Assembly: GCF_023008245.1 (NCBI RefSeq)
Contig: NZ_CP090145.1
Location: 868,001 to 932,000, forward strand
DNA from: Flavobacterium sediminilitoris
GTDB lineage: Bacteria; Bacteroidota; Bacteroidia; Flavobacteriales; Flavobacteriaceae
Direction: 5' to 3'
DNA: 64,000 bases
Shown: positions 10,201 through 18,462 of the stretch, piece after piece
Position numbering within the stretch: position 1 is the first letter of the stretch
How the letters are laid out: each line of letters opens with the position of its first letter
Program-made: the position numbers and the translations under genes
Notes under the pieces: model-generated
Databases searched by the model: none
The model's input: the letters and a program-made list of their open reading frames with translations, nothing else
What the model was told of the DNA's origin: nothing

Positions 10201-10857
10201 AATGATGAAAGAATCTCCAAAGTTGAATATGGCAACATAAACAACACATCTACTGGGACATCTGGCTATGAAGACTTCACTTCAATATCAACAAATGTTT
10301 CAAGAGGATCTTCACAAACAATAACAATTACACCTTTATGGACAGGAACTGTATATAATGAAGGCTATGCCGTATGGATTGATTTTAATCAAGATGGAGA
10401 TTTTTCAGATTCAGGAGAACAAGTAGTAACAATTGGAGCAACAAAAACAACTCCTGTTAGCGGAACTATTTCTATACCTTCTAACGCATCTATTGGAACA
10501 ACTAGAATGAGAGTTTCGATGAAATACAACGCTACCCCTACTTCATGTGAAACATTTACATATGGACAAGTGGAAGATTACAGTATAAACATCACTGGTT
10601 CTAGCAAAGATGAGCAAGAAATAACCTCTTTAGATAAGGAAATTATTTTATACCCTAACCCAGCTATCACTTTACTAAACATAAATTCAGTCTCTGACAA
10701 AGCAACTTTTAAAATTTATAGCTTAATTGGTAAAGTTGTATTAAATGGTAATATTTCAAATAGTTCTATTGATATTTCCACATTAAATTCTGGAAATTAT
10801 ATCATTGAAATATCTGATCAAAACACAATAACAAACAAACAATTCATTAAACAATAA
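7222..10857 (+). CDS. Secreted reprolysin-type metalloprotease with T9SS sorting domain
   Basis: 1211 residues. A signal peptide (1-19) is followed by a propeptide-like region (about 20-190) and a metzincin catalytic domain. The zinc motif [11 protein letters not shown] has ligands H333, H337 and H343; the Met-turn STIMGYAGI follows. A linker region with Ig-like folds (about 415-645) precedes a tandem FN3-GEVED-FN3-GEVED array (about 650-1125, the GEVED signature being GEVEDY then GQVEDY). A type A T9SS C-terminal domain beginning at LYPNP (about 1144-1211) ends the protein. It should cross the outer membrane through the T9SS, lose its C-terminal domain and act on extracellular protein. It is a paralogue of the protein at 25638-28871. 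Transcription is probably monocistronic, given the terminator at 10873-10902. Confidence 0.9.
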   Translation: MKQKFLLIALIAISSFSFAQNRETFWKKTTKSDAPIFENKNSLSQTNLFTLDINSLKQTIKSVSKRVNFNENSNTIISIPNRDGKMERFSVLENSNMDQDLANRYPEIKSYIGYGIDNPTATVYFSISPLGFQSMTLYADKSAEFIEPYTKDLKTYTVYRKADRKAAFSKFECNVVESVNNKIASTSTLRPNADDSKLRTFRLAMSVTGEYTSYFGGTKALALAAINTTMTRVNGVFEKDFSARMVLISNTDDVIYTNASTDPYTTSYNSQLQSTLTSVIGDSNYDVGHLLTKAGNNGNAGCIGCICNSGKGSGFTSSTIPEGDNFDIDYVAHEIGHQFGANHTFSMNNEGTGVNMEPGSGSTIMGYAGITSQDVQPHSDAYFHSASIQQVTNNIKTKTCPTVTNTGNSVPTANAGSDFTIPKSTPFILTGSGTDADGDVLTYIWEQFDNAASSATGASSAASATRTSGPTFRSYNPTTSPTRMFPRLESVLANSSTTSGTEITVEALPSVARTMNFRFTVRDNRAGGSANNSDDMVVTVNSTAGPFTVSSPNTAVSYPGGSSQTITWNVAGTTANGVNCANVDILLSTDGGNNFNTILLSNTPNDGSQSVIIPNTPGTQNKIMVKGTNHIFFDISNSNFTITTGSNDTTAPTAPTNLTASGTTQTTTNLSWNASTDNVGVTGYNIYQGSNQIGTSTTTTYNVTGLTPATAYNFSIRAKDAAGNLSSSSNTVNITTLPGSTTPTYCNSNGNNVSDEYIGRVQFNTINNASTGNNGYTDFTSISTTVNKGTAYTITITPTWTGSTYSEGYAVWIDYNQNGSFDDAGELVWSKTASTTTPVSGTFTIPSSASNGATRMRVSMKFNNIPTSCEAFSYGEVEDYTINIGSGTPDTTPPSSPTLSASGTTQTSTNLSWTTSTDNVGVTGYDIFSGTTLIGNTTTATTYSATGLTPATTYTFSVKAKDAVGNVSLSSNTVNVTTLSNTVSYCNSQGNNTNDERISKVEYGNINNTSTGTSGYEDFTSISTNVSRGSSQTITITPLWTGTVYNEGYAVWIDFNQDGDFSDSGEQVVTIGATKTTPVSGTISIPSNASIGTTRMRVSMKYNATPTSCETFTYGQVEDYSINITGSSKDEQEITSLDKEIILYPNPAITLLNINSVSDKATFKIYSLIGKVVLNGNISNSSIDISTLNSGNYIIEISDQNTITNKQFIKQ
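9166..10593 (+). repeat. Tandem duplication of an FN3-GEVED module (about 720-base period)
   Basis: Inside the protease gene the segments at about 9166-9888 and 9890-10593 encode the same FN3-GEVED pair twice. The copies stay similar at DNA level: ACTAGAATGAGAGTTTCGAT occurs at 9781 and again at 10501, exactly 720 bases apart. This points to in-frame duplication of 240 codons. Confidence 0.8.
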
Positions 10858-10872
10858 TTTTTCTATTCTTTC

Positions 10873-10902
10873 AAAAAAGACCTTCAAATGAAGGTCTTTT
10901 TT
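10873..10902 (+). terminator. Intrinsic terminator after the T9SS protease
   Basis: A 13-bp stem (AAAAAAGACCTTC / GAAGGTCTTTTTT) with the tetraloop AAAT lies 15 bases after the stop at 10857. The stem's 3' arm ends in a T-run. Confidence 0.92.
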
Positions 10903-10973
10903 ATTTTATTACATATTTATAGTAATTTATTTTAAAATATTTATTTTTAACCTTTCTAATAAAAAAATGAAAA

Positions 10974-12869
10974 ATGAAAAAAATCGCATTAATACTTATT
11001 AGCATGAGTGGATTATCAGCAATGTCCCAAGAAATAATGACTCCAGAATTATTATGGAAGTTAGGAAGAATATCTCCTTTAGGAATATCAAATGATAATA
11101 AAAACATTATTTATAAAGTCAGCACTCCTTCCATAGATGAAAACAAATCAAATTCAAAATATTATAGTATTCCAATAAATGGAGGAAAAGCATCTGAATT
11201 AAAAGAATACATTAGCTTAATTTCTGATAAAAATAAATCTTCTGATGGAAAATGGACCCTTTCACACAAAGAAGTCAAGATCAACAATACACTTGGAAAA
11301 GACTACTATCCAACATTAGATAAAAGTGATGTTTTAATATATGACGGACTAGATTATCGTCATTGGGATACATATAATAATGGAAATCATAATCATGTAA
11401 TAATCACAGATGACAAAAACAAAGAAATTGACATCATGAAAAACGAACCTTTCGATTCCCCTCAAAAGCCTTTTGGTGGAGATGAAGATTACATTTGGTC
11501 TCCAGATGGTTTAAAAGTGATTTATGTTTCTAAGAAAAAAGAAAAAACAGCTTATGCAATTAGCACAAATACTGATTTGTATGAGTATAATTTAAAATCT
11601 GGAATAACTAAAAATTTAACCAAAAATAATTCTGGTTACGATGTAGCCCCTCAATTTTCACCAAACAGCGATTTATCTTGGTTACAAATGAAACGCGATG
11701 GTTATGAAGCCGATAAAAATGATATCATTGTTCGTCATAAAGGAACAGATATTAATCTAACTTCTAATTGGGATGGAACAGTTGATAGTTTTACATGGAG
11801 TAATGATGGTAGAAAAGTGTATTTTTTAGCACCCATTAATGGTACAAAACAATTATTTGAAGTAAACTTTCCAGGTTTAACTAAAATAGCAATTCGTGTT
11901 AAACAAATTACTGAAGGACAATTCGACATAAATCAAATTATTGGTTTCCATGAAGAAAAAGTTTTAGTTACAAGAAGCGACATGAATCATGCTAATGAAA
12001 TATTTAGCTATAATCTAAATAAAAAAGATTGGAAACAATTAACAAACATCAATACCGAAATCTACAACAACCTTTCTTTACCTAAAATTGAGAAAAGAAT
12101 TGTAAAAACAACCGACGGAAAAGACATGCTAGTTTGGGTAATTTTACCTCCAAATTTTGATGCAAAAAAGAAATACCCAACACTTTTATACTGCCAAGGT
12201 GGTCCACAAGGAGCTTTATCTCAATTCTATTCATTCAGATGGAATTTTCAAGTTATGGCTTCTCAAGGATACATTGTAGTTGCCCCAAATAGAAGAGGTA
12301 TGCCAGGACATGGCGTAAGCTGGAACGAAGAAATCAGTAAAGATTGGGGAGGACAAGCAATGGATGATTATTTAAGCGCAATTGATGATATTTCACAAGA
12401 AAACTATGTTGACAAAACAAGATTAGGAGCAGTTGGTGCTAGTTATGGAGGTTATTCTGTTTTTTATTTAGCTGGAATCCACAAAAACAGATTTAAAACA
12501 TTTATAGCTCACGCTGGAATTTTCAATACTCAAAGTATGTATGGCACAACAGAAGAAGTATTCTTTACAAATTGGGATATGGGTGGTGCTTATTGGGAAA
12601 AAAACAACAGCTTAGCACAAAAAGCTTATAATGAATTCAATCCTATTAACTTAGTAAACAACTGGAATACGCCTATTTTCATTATTCAAGGAGCCAAAGA
12701 TTATCGCGTTCCTGTAGGACAAAGTCAAGAAGCATTTCAAGCTGCTCAATTAAAAGGAATAAAAAGCCGCTTTATGTTATTTCCTGAGGAAAATCATTGG
12801 ATATTAAAACCTCAAAATGGACTAGTTTGGCAACATGAATTTTTCAAATGGTTAAAAGAAACATTATAA
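10974..12869 (+). CDS. S9-family prolyl oligopeptidase-type serine peptidase
   Basis: 631 residues with a signal peptide at about 1-18 (LSAMSQ). Residues 20-370 form WD40/PD40-like beta-propeller blades (DYIWSPDGLKVIYVS, DSFTWSNDGRKVYFL). The C-terminal alpha/beta hydrolase domain carries the serine nucleophile in GASYGG (S490), an aspartate in KDYRVP (D576) and the histidine in ENHW (H608). This order and spacing are those of the S9 dipeptidyl/acylaminoacyl peptidases. It is probably periplasmic and cleaves oligopeptides produced by secreted proteases. No T9SS tail is present. The next gene follows after 33 bases, so the two may be co-transcribed. Confidence 0.92.
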   Translation: MKKIALILISMSGLSAMSQEIMTPELLWKLGRISPLGISNDNKNIIYKVSTPSIDENKSNSKYYSIPINGGKASELKEYISLISDKNKSSDGKWTLSHKEVKINNTLGKDYYPTLDKSDVLIYDGLDYRHWDTYNNGNHNHVIITDDKNKEIDIMKNEPFDSPQKPFGGDEDYIWSPDGLKVIYVSKKKEKTAYAISTNTDLYEYNLKSGITKNLTKNNSGYDVAPQFSPNSDLSWLQMKRDGYEADKNDIIVRHKGTDINLTSNWDGTVDSFTWSNDGRKVYFLAPINGTKQLFEVNFPGLTKIAIRVKQITEGQFDINQIIGFHEEKVLVTRSDMNHANEIFSYNLNKKDWKQLTNINTEIYNNLSLPKIEKRIVKTTDGKDMLVWVILPPNFDAKKKYPTLLYCQGGPQGALSQFYSFRWNFQVMASQGYIVVAPNRRGMPGHGVSWNEEISKDWGGQAMDDYLSAIDDISQENYVDKTRLGAVGASYGGYSVFYLAGIHKNRFKTFIAHAGIFNTQSMYGTTEEVFFTNWDMGGAYWEKNNSLAQKAYNEFNPINLVNNWNTPIFIIQGAKDYRVPVGQSQEAFQAAQLKGIKSRFMLFPEENHWILKPQNGLVWQHEFFKWLKETL

Positions 12870-12902
12870 AATTTTAATAAAACAAGAAGCCCCCAATTAC
12901 TT

Positions 12903-13415
12903 ATGATGCCATTTGATGAAATAGAATTTACTATTAAAAAATTCCATGAATTAGAAATGACTATTGAAGCCGCTGAATTCTTACTTAAAGTTTATAGATT
13001 AAGCCATCACAACTTTAAAGGATTTGAATTAACAGAAGAAGCTAAACCAGAATTTATTTTAATGGTTACAATAGGAGCTTTAGGAAAACCACAAAAAGTA
13101 CAAATTCCTAAAAATGTATTTCAATTCCCTCTCGTTCTAATCTTAAACCTACTTGCCCATGAAATGCTCCATGTAAAACAAAAAGCTCCAGAAAGTCTAA
13201 TTAAAGATAAAAACGAGCGAGAATGGCAAGCTTATTACGAAATGCTATTCCATAAAGAATTCCCTTTAATTCCAATTGCATCAAACTATTATTTAAAACA
13301 CTTTGCATCAAAAGGAATGGAATACTATCACAGAATGGGTAGAAATTCCGAACTCCAATTAAAATACTTAGCTCAAAAAAATGAAGTAGATGAATTAATT
13401 AAAAATTTAACCTAA
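12903..13415 (+). CDS. Uncharacterised HExxH protein, putative zinc metallopeptidase
   Basis: 170 residues without signal peptide or membrane helix. The central segment LLAHEMLHVKQ holds an HExxH motif (H86, E87, H90). It is followed 17 residues later by EREWQAYYE, where E107 and A110 match the ExxA pattern of the third zinc ligand in gluzincins. The surrounding sequence is not one I can name; the HExxHxxQ form recalls DUF4157-like proteins. A cytosolic zinc peptidase is therefore plausible but unproven, and the motif could be structural. The start ATGATG at 12903 fits the gene order, 33 bases behind the S9 peptidase. The gene ends in a bidirectional terminator shared with accC. Confidence 0.6.
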   Translation: MMPFDEIEFTIKKFHELEMTIEAAEFLLKVYRLSHHNFKGFELTEEAKPEFILMVTIGALGKPQKVQIPKNVFQFPLVLILNLLAHEMLHVKQKAPESLIKDKNEREWQAYYEMLFHKEFPLIPIASNYYLKHFASKGMEYYHRMGRNSELQLKYLAQKNEVDELIKNLT

Positions 13416-13416
13416 T

Positions 13417-13444
13417 AAAAAACTCCCAAGTTTGGGAGTTTTTT
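13417..13444. terminator. Bidirectional terminator between convergent genes
   Basis: AAAAAACTCCCAA and its complement, separated by two bases, form a 13-bp stem between the stop at 13415 and the accC stop at 13451. A/T runs on both flanks allow it to work for both genes. Confidence 0.9.
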
Positions 13445-13450
13445 ATTTTT

Positions 13451-14803
13451 TTATTCTTCAACTTTATCTTTCATTACAAAAGATTCCATGAATTTTGTAG
13501 TATAATTTCCAGCCACATAATCTGGCTCATCCATTAACTGTCTATGGAATGGTATTGTTGTTTTAATTCCTTCAATTACAAATTCATCTAAAGCTCTCTT
13601 CATTTTACTTATTGCTTCTTCTCTTGTCTGAGCAGTAGTAATTAATTTAGCAATCATTGAATCGTAATTTGGTGGAATTGTATATCCTGCATACACGTGA
13701 GTATCTAATCGAACTCCGTGTCCTCCTGGTGAATGCAAAACAGTTATCTTACCTGGAGATGGACGAAAATCATTATATGGATCTTCAGCATTAATACGAC
13801 ATTCTATTGAGTGTAATTGCGGAAAATAATTTTTTCCTGAAATTGGCACACCTGCTGCAACCAAAATTTGTTCACGAATTAAATCATAATCAATAACTTG
13901 CTCTGTAATAGGATGTTCCACTTGAATACGGGTATTCATTTCCATAAAATAAAAATTCCTATGCTTATCAACAAGAAATTCTACTGTACCAGCTCCTTCG
14001 TATTTAATAAATTCCGCAGCTTTTACAGCAGCATTACCCATTTCATTACGTAAATCGTCAGTCATAAAAGGAGAAGGAGTTTCTTCTGTTAATTTTTGGT
14101 GACGACGTTGAACTGAACAATCTCTTTCAGATAAATGGCATGCTTTTCCGTATGAATCACCTACAACTTGAATTTCAATATGACGTGGCTCTTCAATTAA
14201 CTTTTCCATGTACATTCCGTCATTACCAAAAGCAGCTCCAGCCTCTTGACGAGCACTCTCCCAAGCCTTCAATAGATCTTCTTCTTTCCAAACAGCACGC
14301 ATTCCTTTTCCACCACCACCAGCAGTTGCTTTCAACATCACAGGATATCCCATTTCTTTTGCTAACTTCTGAGTTTGCTCAAAAGATTCTAATATTCCTT
14401 CTGAACCAGGAACACATGGAACTCCTGCTGCTTTCATAGTAGCCTTTGCAGTTGCCTTATCTCCCATTTTATCAATCATATCTGCAGAAGCACCGATAAA
14501 TTTAATACCGTGTTCTTCACATATTTTTGAAAATTTAGCATTTTCTGATAAAAATCCATAACCAGGATGAATTGCATCTGCATTAGTAATTTCTGCTGCT
14601 GCAATTATATTTGACATTTTCAAGTAAGATAAATTACTTGGAGGAGGACCAATACAAACTGCTTCATCTGCGAATCGAACATGTAAACTATCAGCATCTG
14701 CTGTTGAATAAACAGCTACTGTTTTAATTCCCATTTCTTTACAAGTTCTAATCACACGAAGTGCAATTTCCCCTCTATTTGCTATTAATATTTTTTTAAA
14801 CAT
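13451..14803 (-). CDS. accC: Acetyl-CoA carboxylase, biotin carboxylase subunit
   Basis: 450 residues, the normal AccC length. The chain opens with [20 protein letters not shown], contains the ATP-grasp glycine loop [12 protein letters not shown] near residues 156-167, and carries the catalytic-site stretch [16 protein letters not shown] near 290-305. The enzyme carboxylates the biotin on AccB using ATP and bicarbonate, the first half of malonyl-CoA synthesis. It lies behind accB with an 80-base gap and ahead of the convergent terminator at 13417-13444. The order fabH-accB-accC on one strand groups fatty acid initiation steps. The carboxyltransferase subunits are not in the window. Confidence 0.97.
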   Translation of the reverse strand: MFKKILIANRGEIALRVIRTCKEMGIKTVAVYSTADADSLHVRFADEAVCIGPPPSNLSYLKMSNIIAAAEITNADAIHPGYGFLSENAKFSKICEEHGIKFIGASADMIDKMGDKATAKATMKAAGVPCVPGSEGILESFEQTQKLAKEMGYPVMLKATAGGGGKGMRAVWKEEDLLKAWESARQEAGAAFGNDGMYMEKLIEEPRHIEIQVVGDSYGKACHLSERDCSVQRRHQKLTEETPSPFMTDDLRNEMGNAAVKAAEFIKYEGAGTVEFLVDKHRNFYFMEMNTRIQVEHPITEQVIDYDLIREQILVAAGVPISGKNYFPQLHSIECRINAEDPYNDFRPSPGKITVLHSPGGHGVRLDTHVYAGYTIPPNYDSMIAKLITTAQTREEAISKMKRALDEFVIEGIKTTIPFHRQLMDEPDYVAGNYTTKFMESFVMKDKVEE

Positions 14804-14883
14804 CTTTCGGAAATTTTAAATTTTTGAAACTTAAATCATTTAAATCATGAATAAACATTCACTTACAATTTATAATTTCTTAC

Positions 14884-15372
14884 TTAAGATGGATCTACTA
14901 AAAATAATGGTTGATCAAACTCTACTGGTGATGAATCATCAACTAATACTTTAACGATTTTACCTGATATTTCTGATTCAATTTCGTTAAATAATTTCAT
15001 TGCTTCTATTACACAAACCACATCTCCTTTTGAAATTGTTGAACCAACTTCAACAAAAACTGGTTTATCAGGTGCTGGTTTTCTATAAAATGTACCTATT
15101 ATAGGTGACTTAACTGTAATATATTTAGCATTTTCGTCTACTTCAGGTGCTGCAGTTGGTGCAACTGGTGCAGTTGGTGCAACTGGCTGAGGAGCTGAAG
15201 CTTGTGGCAACGCTGTAGAAACAGGAACTTGTTGAACATAAGTTGTAGTTGATTCTGCTTCTTCATTTGTTGTTTTTATGGTGATTTTAAAATCATCCAT
15301 TTCCAACTTTACTTCAGTAGCTCCAGATTTTGCTACGAATTTAATTAGGTTTTGAATTTCTCTAATATCCAT
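14884..15372 (-). CDS. accB: Acetyl-CoA carboxylase, biotin carboxyl carrier protein
   Basis: 162 residues. A short N-terminal domain (1-60) is followed by a flexible Ala/Pro/Thr-rich linker (about 60-85) and a C-terminal biotinyl domain. The biotin attachment motif is EAMKL with the acceptor lysine at K126, 36 residues from the C-terminus as expected. The protein carries the carboxybiotin between AccC and the carboxyltransferase. It sits 25 bases behind fabH and ahead of accC. The biotin needed is presumably made by a pathway that includes bioB at 34865-35950. Confidence 0.97.
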   Translation of the reverse strand: MDIREIQNLIKFVAKSGATEVKLEMDDFKITIKTTNEEAESTTTYVQQVPVSTALPQASAPQPVAPTAPVAPTAAPEVDENAKYITVKSPIIGTFYRKPAPDKPVFVEVGSTISKGDVVCVIEAMKLFNEIESEISGKIVKVLVDDSSPVEFDQPLFLVDPS

Positions 15373-15397
15373 ACTATTTGAAATTTGGTTTAGTTTG

Positions 15398-16396
15398 TTA
15401 ATTTTTGTTATATGCCCATTTTAGATAAATAGCTCCCCAAGTGAATCCTCCTCCAAATGCGGCAAAAATAATATTATCTCCTTTTTTAAGTTGACTTTCA
15501 AAATCAGCCAACAACAAAGGTAGTGTTGCAGAAGTAGTATTACCATAACGATGGATATTTACTAAAACTTTGCTTTCATCCAATCCCATTCTATTTGCTG
15601 TGGCATCAATAATTCTCTTGTTTGCTTGATGCGCAACTAACCAGTTTACATCATCATGTGAAAGATTATTACGTTGCATAATTTTCTCACTGACATCAGC
15701 CATTCCAGAAACAGCATATTTAAACACTGTTTTTCCATCTTGAAAAACAAAATGTTGTTTATTCTTTATTGTTTGTTCAGAAGCTGGCAAAATTGAACCT
15801 CCCGCATCTATTTTTAAAAATTCTCTTCCAATTCCATCACTTTTCAATAATTCATCTTGAAGCCCTAATCCTTCATTATTAGGCTCAAATAAAACAGCAC
15901 CAGCACCATCACCAAAAATGATACATGTTGCTCTATCTGTATAATCTATAATTGAAGACATTTTATCAGCTCCGATCAATAGTACTTTTTTATATCTTCC
16001 AGATTCTATATAGGCAGAAGCTGTAGAAATTCCATATAAAAAACTTGAACAAGCGGCTTGTAAATCGTATGCGAATGCATTTGTAGCCCCTATTTGTGTT
16101 GCTACGTATACCCCTGTTGAAGCAACAGGCATATCTGGCGTTGCGGTTGCCATAATAACTAAATCAATCTCTTTTGGATCAATTTGAGCTTTCTCAATTA
16201 AATTTTGAGCAGCTTTAATTGCTAAAAAAGAAGTTCCTTGACCTTCTTCTTTTAAAATTCTTCGTTCCTTTATTCCAGTTCTACTGGTTATCCATTCATC
16301 ATTGGTTTCAACCATTTCTTCTAATACTTTATTAGAAAGAACATAGTCAGGAACATAAGAGCCAATTGCTGTAATTGCGGCTGTAATTTTATTCAT
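15398..16396 (-). CDS. fabH: Beta-ketoacyl-ACP synthase III
   Basis: 332 residues. The catalytic cysteine is in QAACSSF (C116); the histidine is in VAHQANKRIID and the asparagine in HRYGNTTSAT, giving the Cys-His-Asn triad of FabH. FabH condenses acetyl-CoA or a branched starter with malonyl-ACP to start fatty acid synthesis; flavobacteria use branched starters heavily, so a branched preference is possible but not readable here. It leads accB and accC on the same strand. A terminator at 16515-16541 separates it from rpmF, and plsX, often found between these genes, is absent. Confidence 0.95.
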   Translation of the reverse strand: MNKITAAITAIGSYVPDYVLSNKVLEEMVETNDEWITSRTGIKERRILKEEGQGTSFLAIKAAQNLIEKAQIDPKEIDLVIMATATPDMPVASTGVYVATQIGATNAFAYDLQAACSSFLYGISTASAYIESGRYKKVLLIGADKMSSIIDYTDRATCIIFGDGAGAVLFEPNNEGLGLQDELLKSDGIGREFLKIDAGGSILPASEQTIKNKQHFVFQDGKTVFKYAVSGMADVSEKIMQRNNLSHDDVNWLVAHQANKRIIDATANRMGLDESKVLVNIHRYGNTTSATLPLLLADFESQLKKGDNIIFAAFGGGFTWGAIYLKWAYNKN

Positions 16397-16514
16397 AAAA
16401 ATAATTTTTCCTCTATAAAATAAAAACTTCTTAAAGAGTGGTGGAAATTACAAAAAAAAAATCAAACCTGTAAAAAATAGAGTCAGTTTGAATAAGTAAA
16501 AATCTTATTAACAA

Positions 16515-16541
16515 AAAAACTCTCACAGTGTGAGAGTTTTT
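16515..16541 (-). terminator. Terminator between rpmF and fabH
   Basis: A 13-bp inverted repeat (AAAAACTCTCACA / TGTGAGAGTTTTT, one central base) lies 18 bases past the rpmF stop. T-rich sequence follows on the minus strand. Confidence 0.88.
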
Positions 16542-16559
16542 CTCTATTTTTTAAAAGCA

Positions 16560-16754
16560 TTAAGCAACTGCTTCTGCTTTATCAATTACAACTTGACCTC
16601 TGTAATACATTTTACCTTCATGCCAATAAGCTCTGTGATACAAATGTGCTTCTCCTGTTGTAGGACATGTAGCAATTTGAGGTACAGATGCTTTGTAATG
16701 TGTTCTTCTTTTATCTCTTCTTGTTTTGGAGATTTTTCTCTTAGGATGTGCCAT
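16560..16754 (-). CDS. rpmF: 50S ribosomal protein L32 (bL32)
   Basis: 64 residues starting [20 protein letters not shown], the standard bL32 N-terminus. Only one cysteine remains (ATCPTTGE), so this is the zinc-independent form without the paired CxxC motifs. It is a component of the large ribosomal subunit near the peptidyl transferase region. It follows the YceD-type gene by 9 bases, the widely conserved yceD-rpmF pair, and ends at the terminator at 16515-16541. Confidence 0.97.
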   Translation of the reverse strand: MAHPKRKISKTRRDKRRTHYKASVPQIATCPTTGEAHLYHRAYWHEGKMYYRGQVVIDKAEAVA

Positions 16755-16763
16755 TTTACTATA

Positions 16764-17297
16764 TTATTTATCCGTTAATAGTTTTTTTAAATTTTCCCAT
16801 CTTGGGTCAATATTTTCTTGTTCTTCTTGTTCTTCTTTTGGAGAAAGTTTCTCTAATGTTTCTAGTGCATCTGTTTTCAATGTTCCATCCTTTATTCCTG
16901 GATGAATTCTCTTAACAGGAACAGAAAGCACAATTCCTTCATAAATATATTGAGAAACATCTACTTGAAACTCACCATGAGGCAAAACAAGTAATTCTTC
17001 ATTTTCATTATTAAATGTATTTCCAAAATTAACAATCAATTTTAATTTTCCTTTAATTGGCAAATCAAACATTTCATTTGTTAAATCACAAGGTACATTT
17101 ACAATTCCTTTATATTTGAAATCGAGCTCAAGCATCGTATTCTTCTTCTCTAAAATCAAATCTACTTTGATATCAACAGCATTAAACTCGCTATAATCAA
17201 AGCACTCAAAGAACGAATTATCTAATTGATATTCAAACTGATGCTTCCCCAATTTCAATCCAGCAAACTGAATCAAATATTCTTTTAATTTTTTCAT
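16764..17297 (-). CDS. YceD/DUF177-family protein
   Basis: 177 residues when started at the ATG at 17297 (MKKLKEYLIQFAGLKLG). A longer reading from a TTG at 17330 is unlikely because a promoter -7 element lies at 17328-17335, upstream of the ATG. The chain has the DUF177 pattern: a beta-rich N-terminal half, a central CDLTNEMFDLPI segment, and an acidic C-terminus with EEQEEQENIDPRW and LKKLL. YceD proteins are linked to 23S rRNA processing and maturation in E. coli and plants; the exact role here is inferred. It is co-transcribed with rpmF, 9 bases downstream. Confidence 0.9.
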   Translation of the reverse strand: MKKLKEYLIQFAGLKLGKHQFEYQLDNSFFECFDYSEFNAVDIKVDLILEKKNTMLELDFKYKGIVNVPCDLTNEMFDLPIKGKLKLIVNFGNTFNNENEELLVLPHGEFQVDVSQYIYEGIVLSVPVKRIHPGIKDGTLKTDALETLEKLSPKEEQEEQENIDPRWENLKKLLTDK

Positions 17298-17327
17298 AAC
17301 AACAGTCAACCCATCATTAATGGGATG

Positions 17328-17335
17328 CAAAGATA
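17328..17335 (-). promoter_or_regulatory. Promoter -7 element of the yceD-rpmF unit
   Basis: TATCTTTG on the minus strand is an exact TAnnTTTG match. Transcription would start near 17322, leaving a leader of about 25 bases before the ATG at 17297. This decides against the TTG start at 17330. Confidence 0.7.
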
Positions 17336-17390
17336 TAAAATTATTATAAATTAAAACCAGTTATAAACATTTTTTTGTTTACAACTATAT

Positions 17391-18428
17391 TTACCTAACC
17401 TTCAAAGGCTTTTTAGTTAATTCTTGATATTCTTTTCTTTTATTAAAAACGTCAATTGCTAAATAAACAGCTTCTTTAAAAGAATCATAATTCGCCAACC
17501 TTTTTCCTGCTATTTCATAAGCAGTTCCATGGTCTGGAGATGTTCGTATTTTATCTAATCCTGCTGTATAATTTACTCCTTTTCCAAACGATAATGTTTT
17601 AAATGGAATAAGTCCTTGATCATGATACATAGCTAGAATGGCATCATATTTTTCATATTGATATGACCCAAAAAAACTATCTGATGAATACGGTCCAAAA
17701 ACCATTTTACCAGAATCAAACATTTTTTTAACTACAGGTTTTATAACTTTCTCTTCTTCATCACCAATAACTCCATTATCACCACTATGAGGATTAAGTC
17801 CTAGCAAAGCCACTTTAGGCTTAACAACTCCAAAATCTTGCTCAAGTGATTTTATAATTGTATTTATTTTTTCAACCAACAAATCTTCCGTTAAATGCTT
17901 AGAAACTTCATTAACAGGAATATGATCTGTCAATAAACCCACACGAAATTTATCATGAACCATCAACATTAAAGCATCTCCATTTAATTGACTATTTAAA
18001 TAATCCGTATGTCCTGGAAACTTAAATTCTTCGGATTGAATATTATATTTATTTATAGGAGCCGTAACTAAAACATCTACAAGCCCCTCCTTTAAAGCTT
18101 TAGTTGCTGACTGAAATGATTTAATAGAATATTTCCCTACAACCTCATCATTCTTCCCGTACTCTATATTAACTCCTTCTTTCCAAACATTTAAAACATT
18201 TATTTTCCCTAAAACCATCTGACCTAGATTATCAATACCATGCAAACTAGAATCTAATCCCAAATTTTTCTTTAAAAAAGAAACTATTTTAATATTTGCA
18301 AAAATAACAGGCGTACATAATTCTAGCATCCTATTATCTTCAAATGTTTTAAGCACTACTTCAGGACCAATTCCATTCAAATCACCTATAGATATTCCTA
18401 CAATTATATTTTCTGTTCTTTTTACCAT
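17391..18428 (-). CDS. pdxA: 4-hydroxythreonine-4-phosphate dehydrogenase
   Basis: 345 residues. PdxA signatures are visible: ISIGDLNGIGPEV near the N-terminus, the metal-binding FPGHTDYL near residue 138, GLNPHSGDNG near 210, and AMYHDQGLIPFK near 265 with the second metal histidine. The enzyme oxidises 4-phosphohydroxythreonine in the DXP-dependent route to pyridoxal phosphate, a cofactor used by the aminotransferase fusion at 49947 among others. It is divergent from ribE, with tightly overlapping promoters. Confidence 0.95.
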   Translation of the reverse strand: MVKRTENIIVGISIGDLNGIGPEVVLKTFEDNRMLELCTPVIFANIKIVSFLKKNLGLDSSLHGIDNLGQMVLGKINVLNVWKEGVNIEYGKNDEVVGKYSIKSFQSATKALKEGLVDVLVTAPINKYNIQSEEFKFPGHTDYLNSQLNGDALMLMVHDKFRVGLLTDHIPVNEVSKHLTEDLLVEKINTIIKSLEQDFGVVKPKVALLGLNPHSGDNGVIGDEEEKVIKPVVKKMFDSGKMVFGPYSSDSFFGSYQYEKYDAILAMYHDQGLIPFKTLSFGKGVNYTAGLDKIRTSPDHGTAYEIAGKRLANYDSFKEAVYLAIDVFNKRKEYQELTKKPLKVR

Positions 18429-18449
18429 AATAAGTTCCTATTAATTACT

Positions 18450-18457
18450 TACTTTTG
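18450..18457 (+). promoter_or_regulatory. Promoter -7 element of ribE
   Basis: TACTTTTG, an exact TAnnTTTG match, predicts a start near 18462 and a leader of about 26 bases before the ATG at 18488. It faces, and partly overlaps in polymerase footprint, the pdxA promoter at 18463-18470. Confidence 0.65.
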
Positions 18458-18462
18458 AATTG

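Noticed and set aside
8385..10247. Three long minus-strand frames (8385-8882, 9045-9494, 9993-10247) inside the T9SS protease
   Set aside because: They are antisense shadows caused by the Thr/Ser/Asn-rich codons of the real gene.
17298..17330. TTG-initiated extension of the YceD-type protein
   Set aside because: The TTG lies in the promoter -7 element, upstream of the predicted transcription start.
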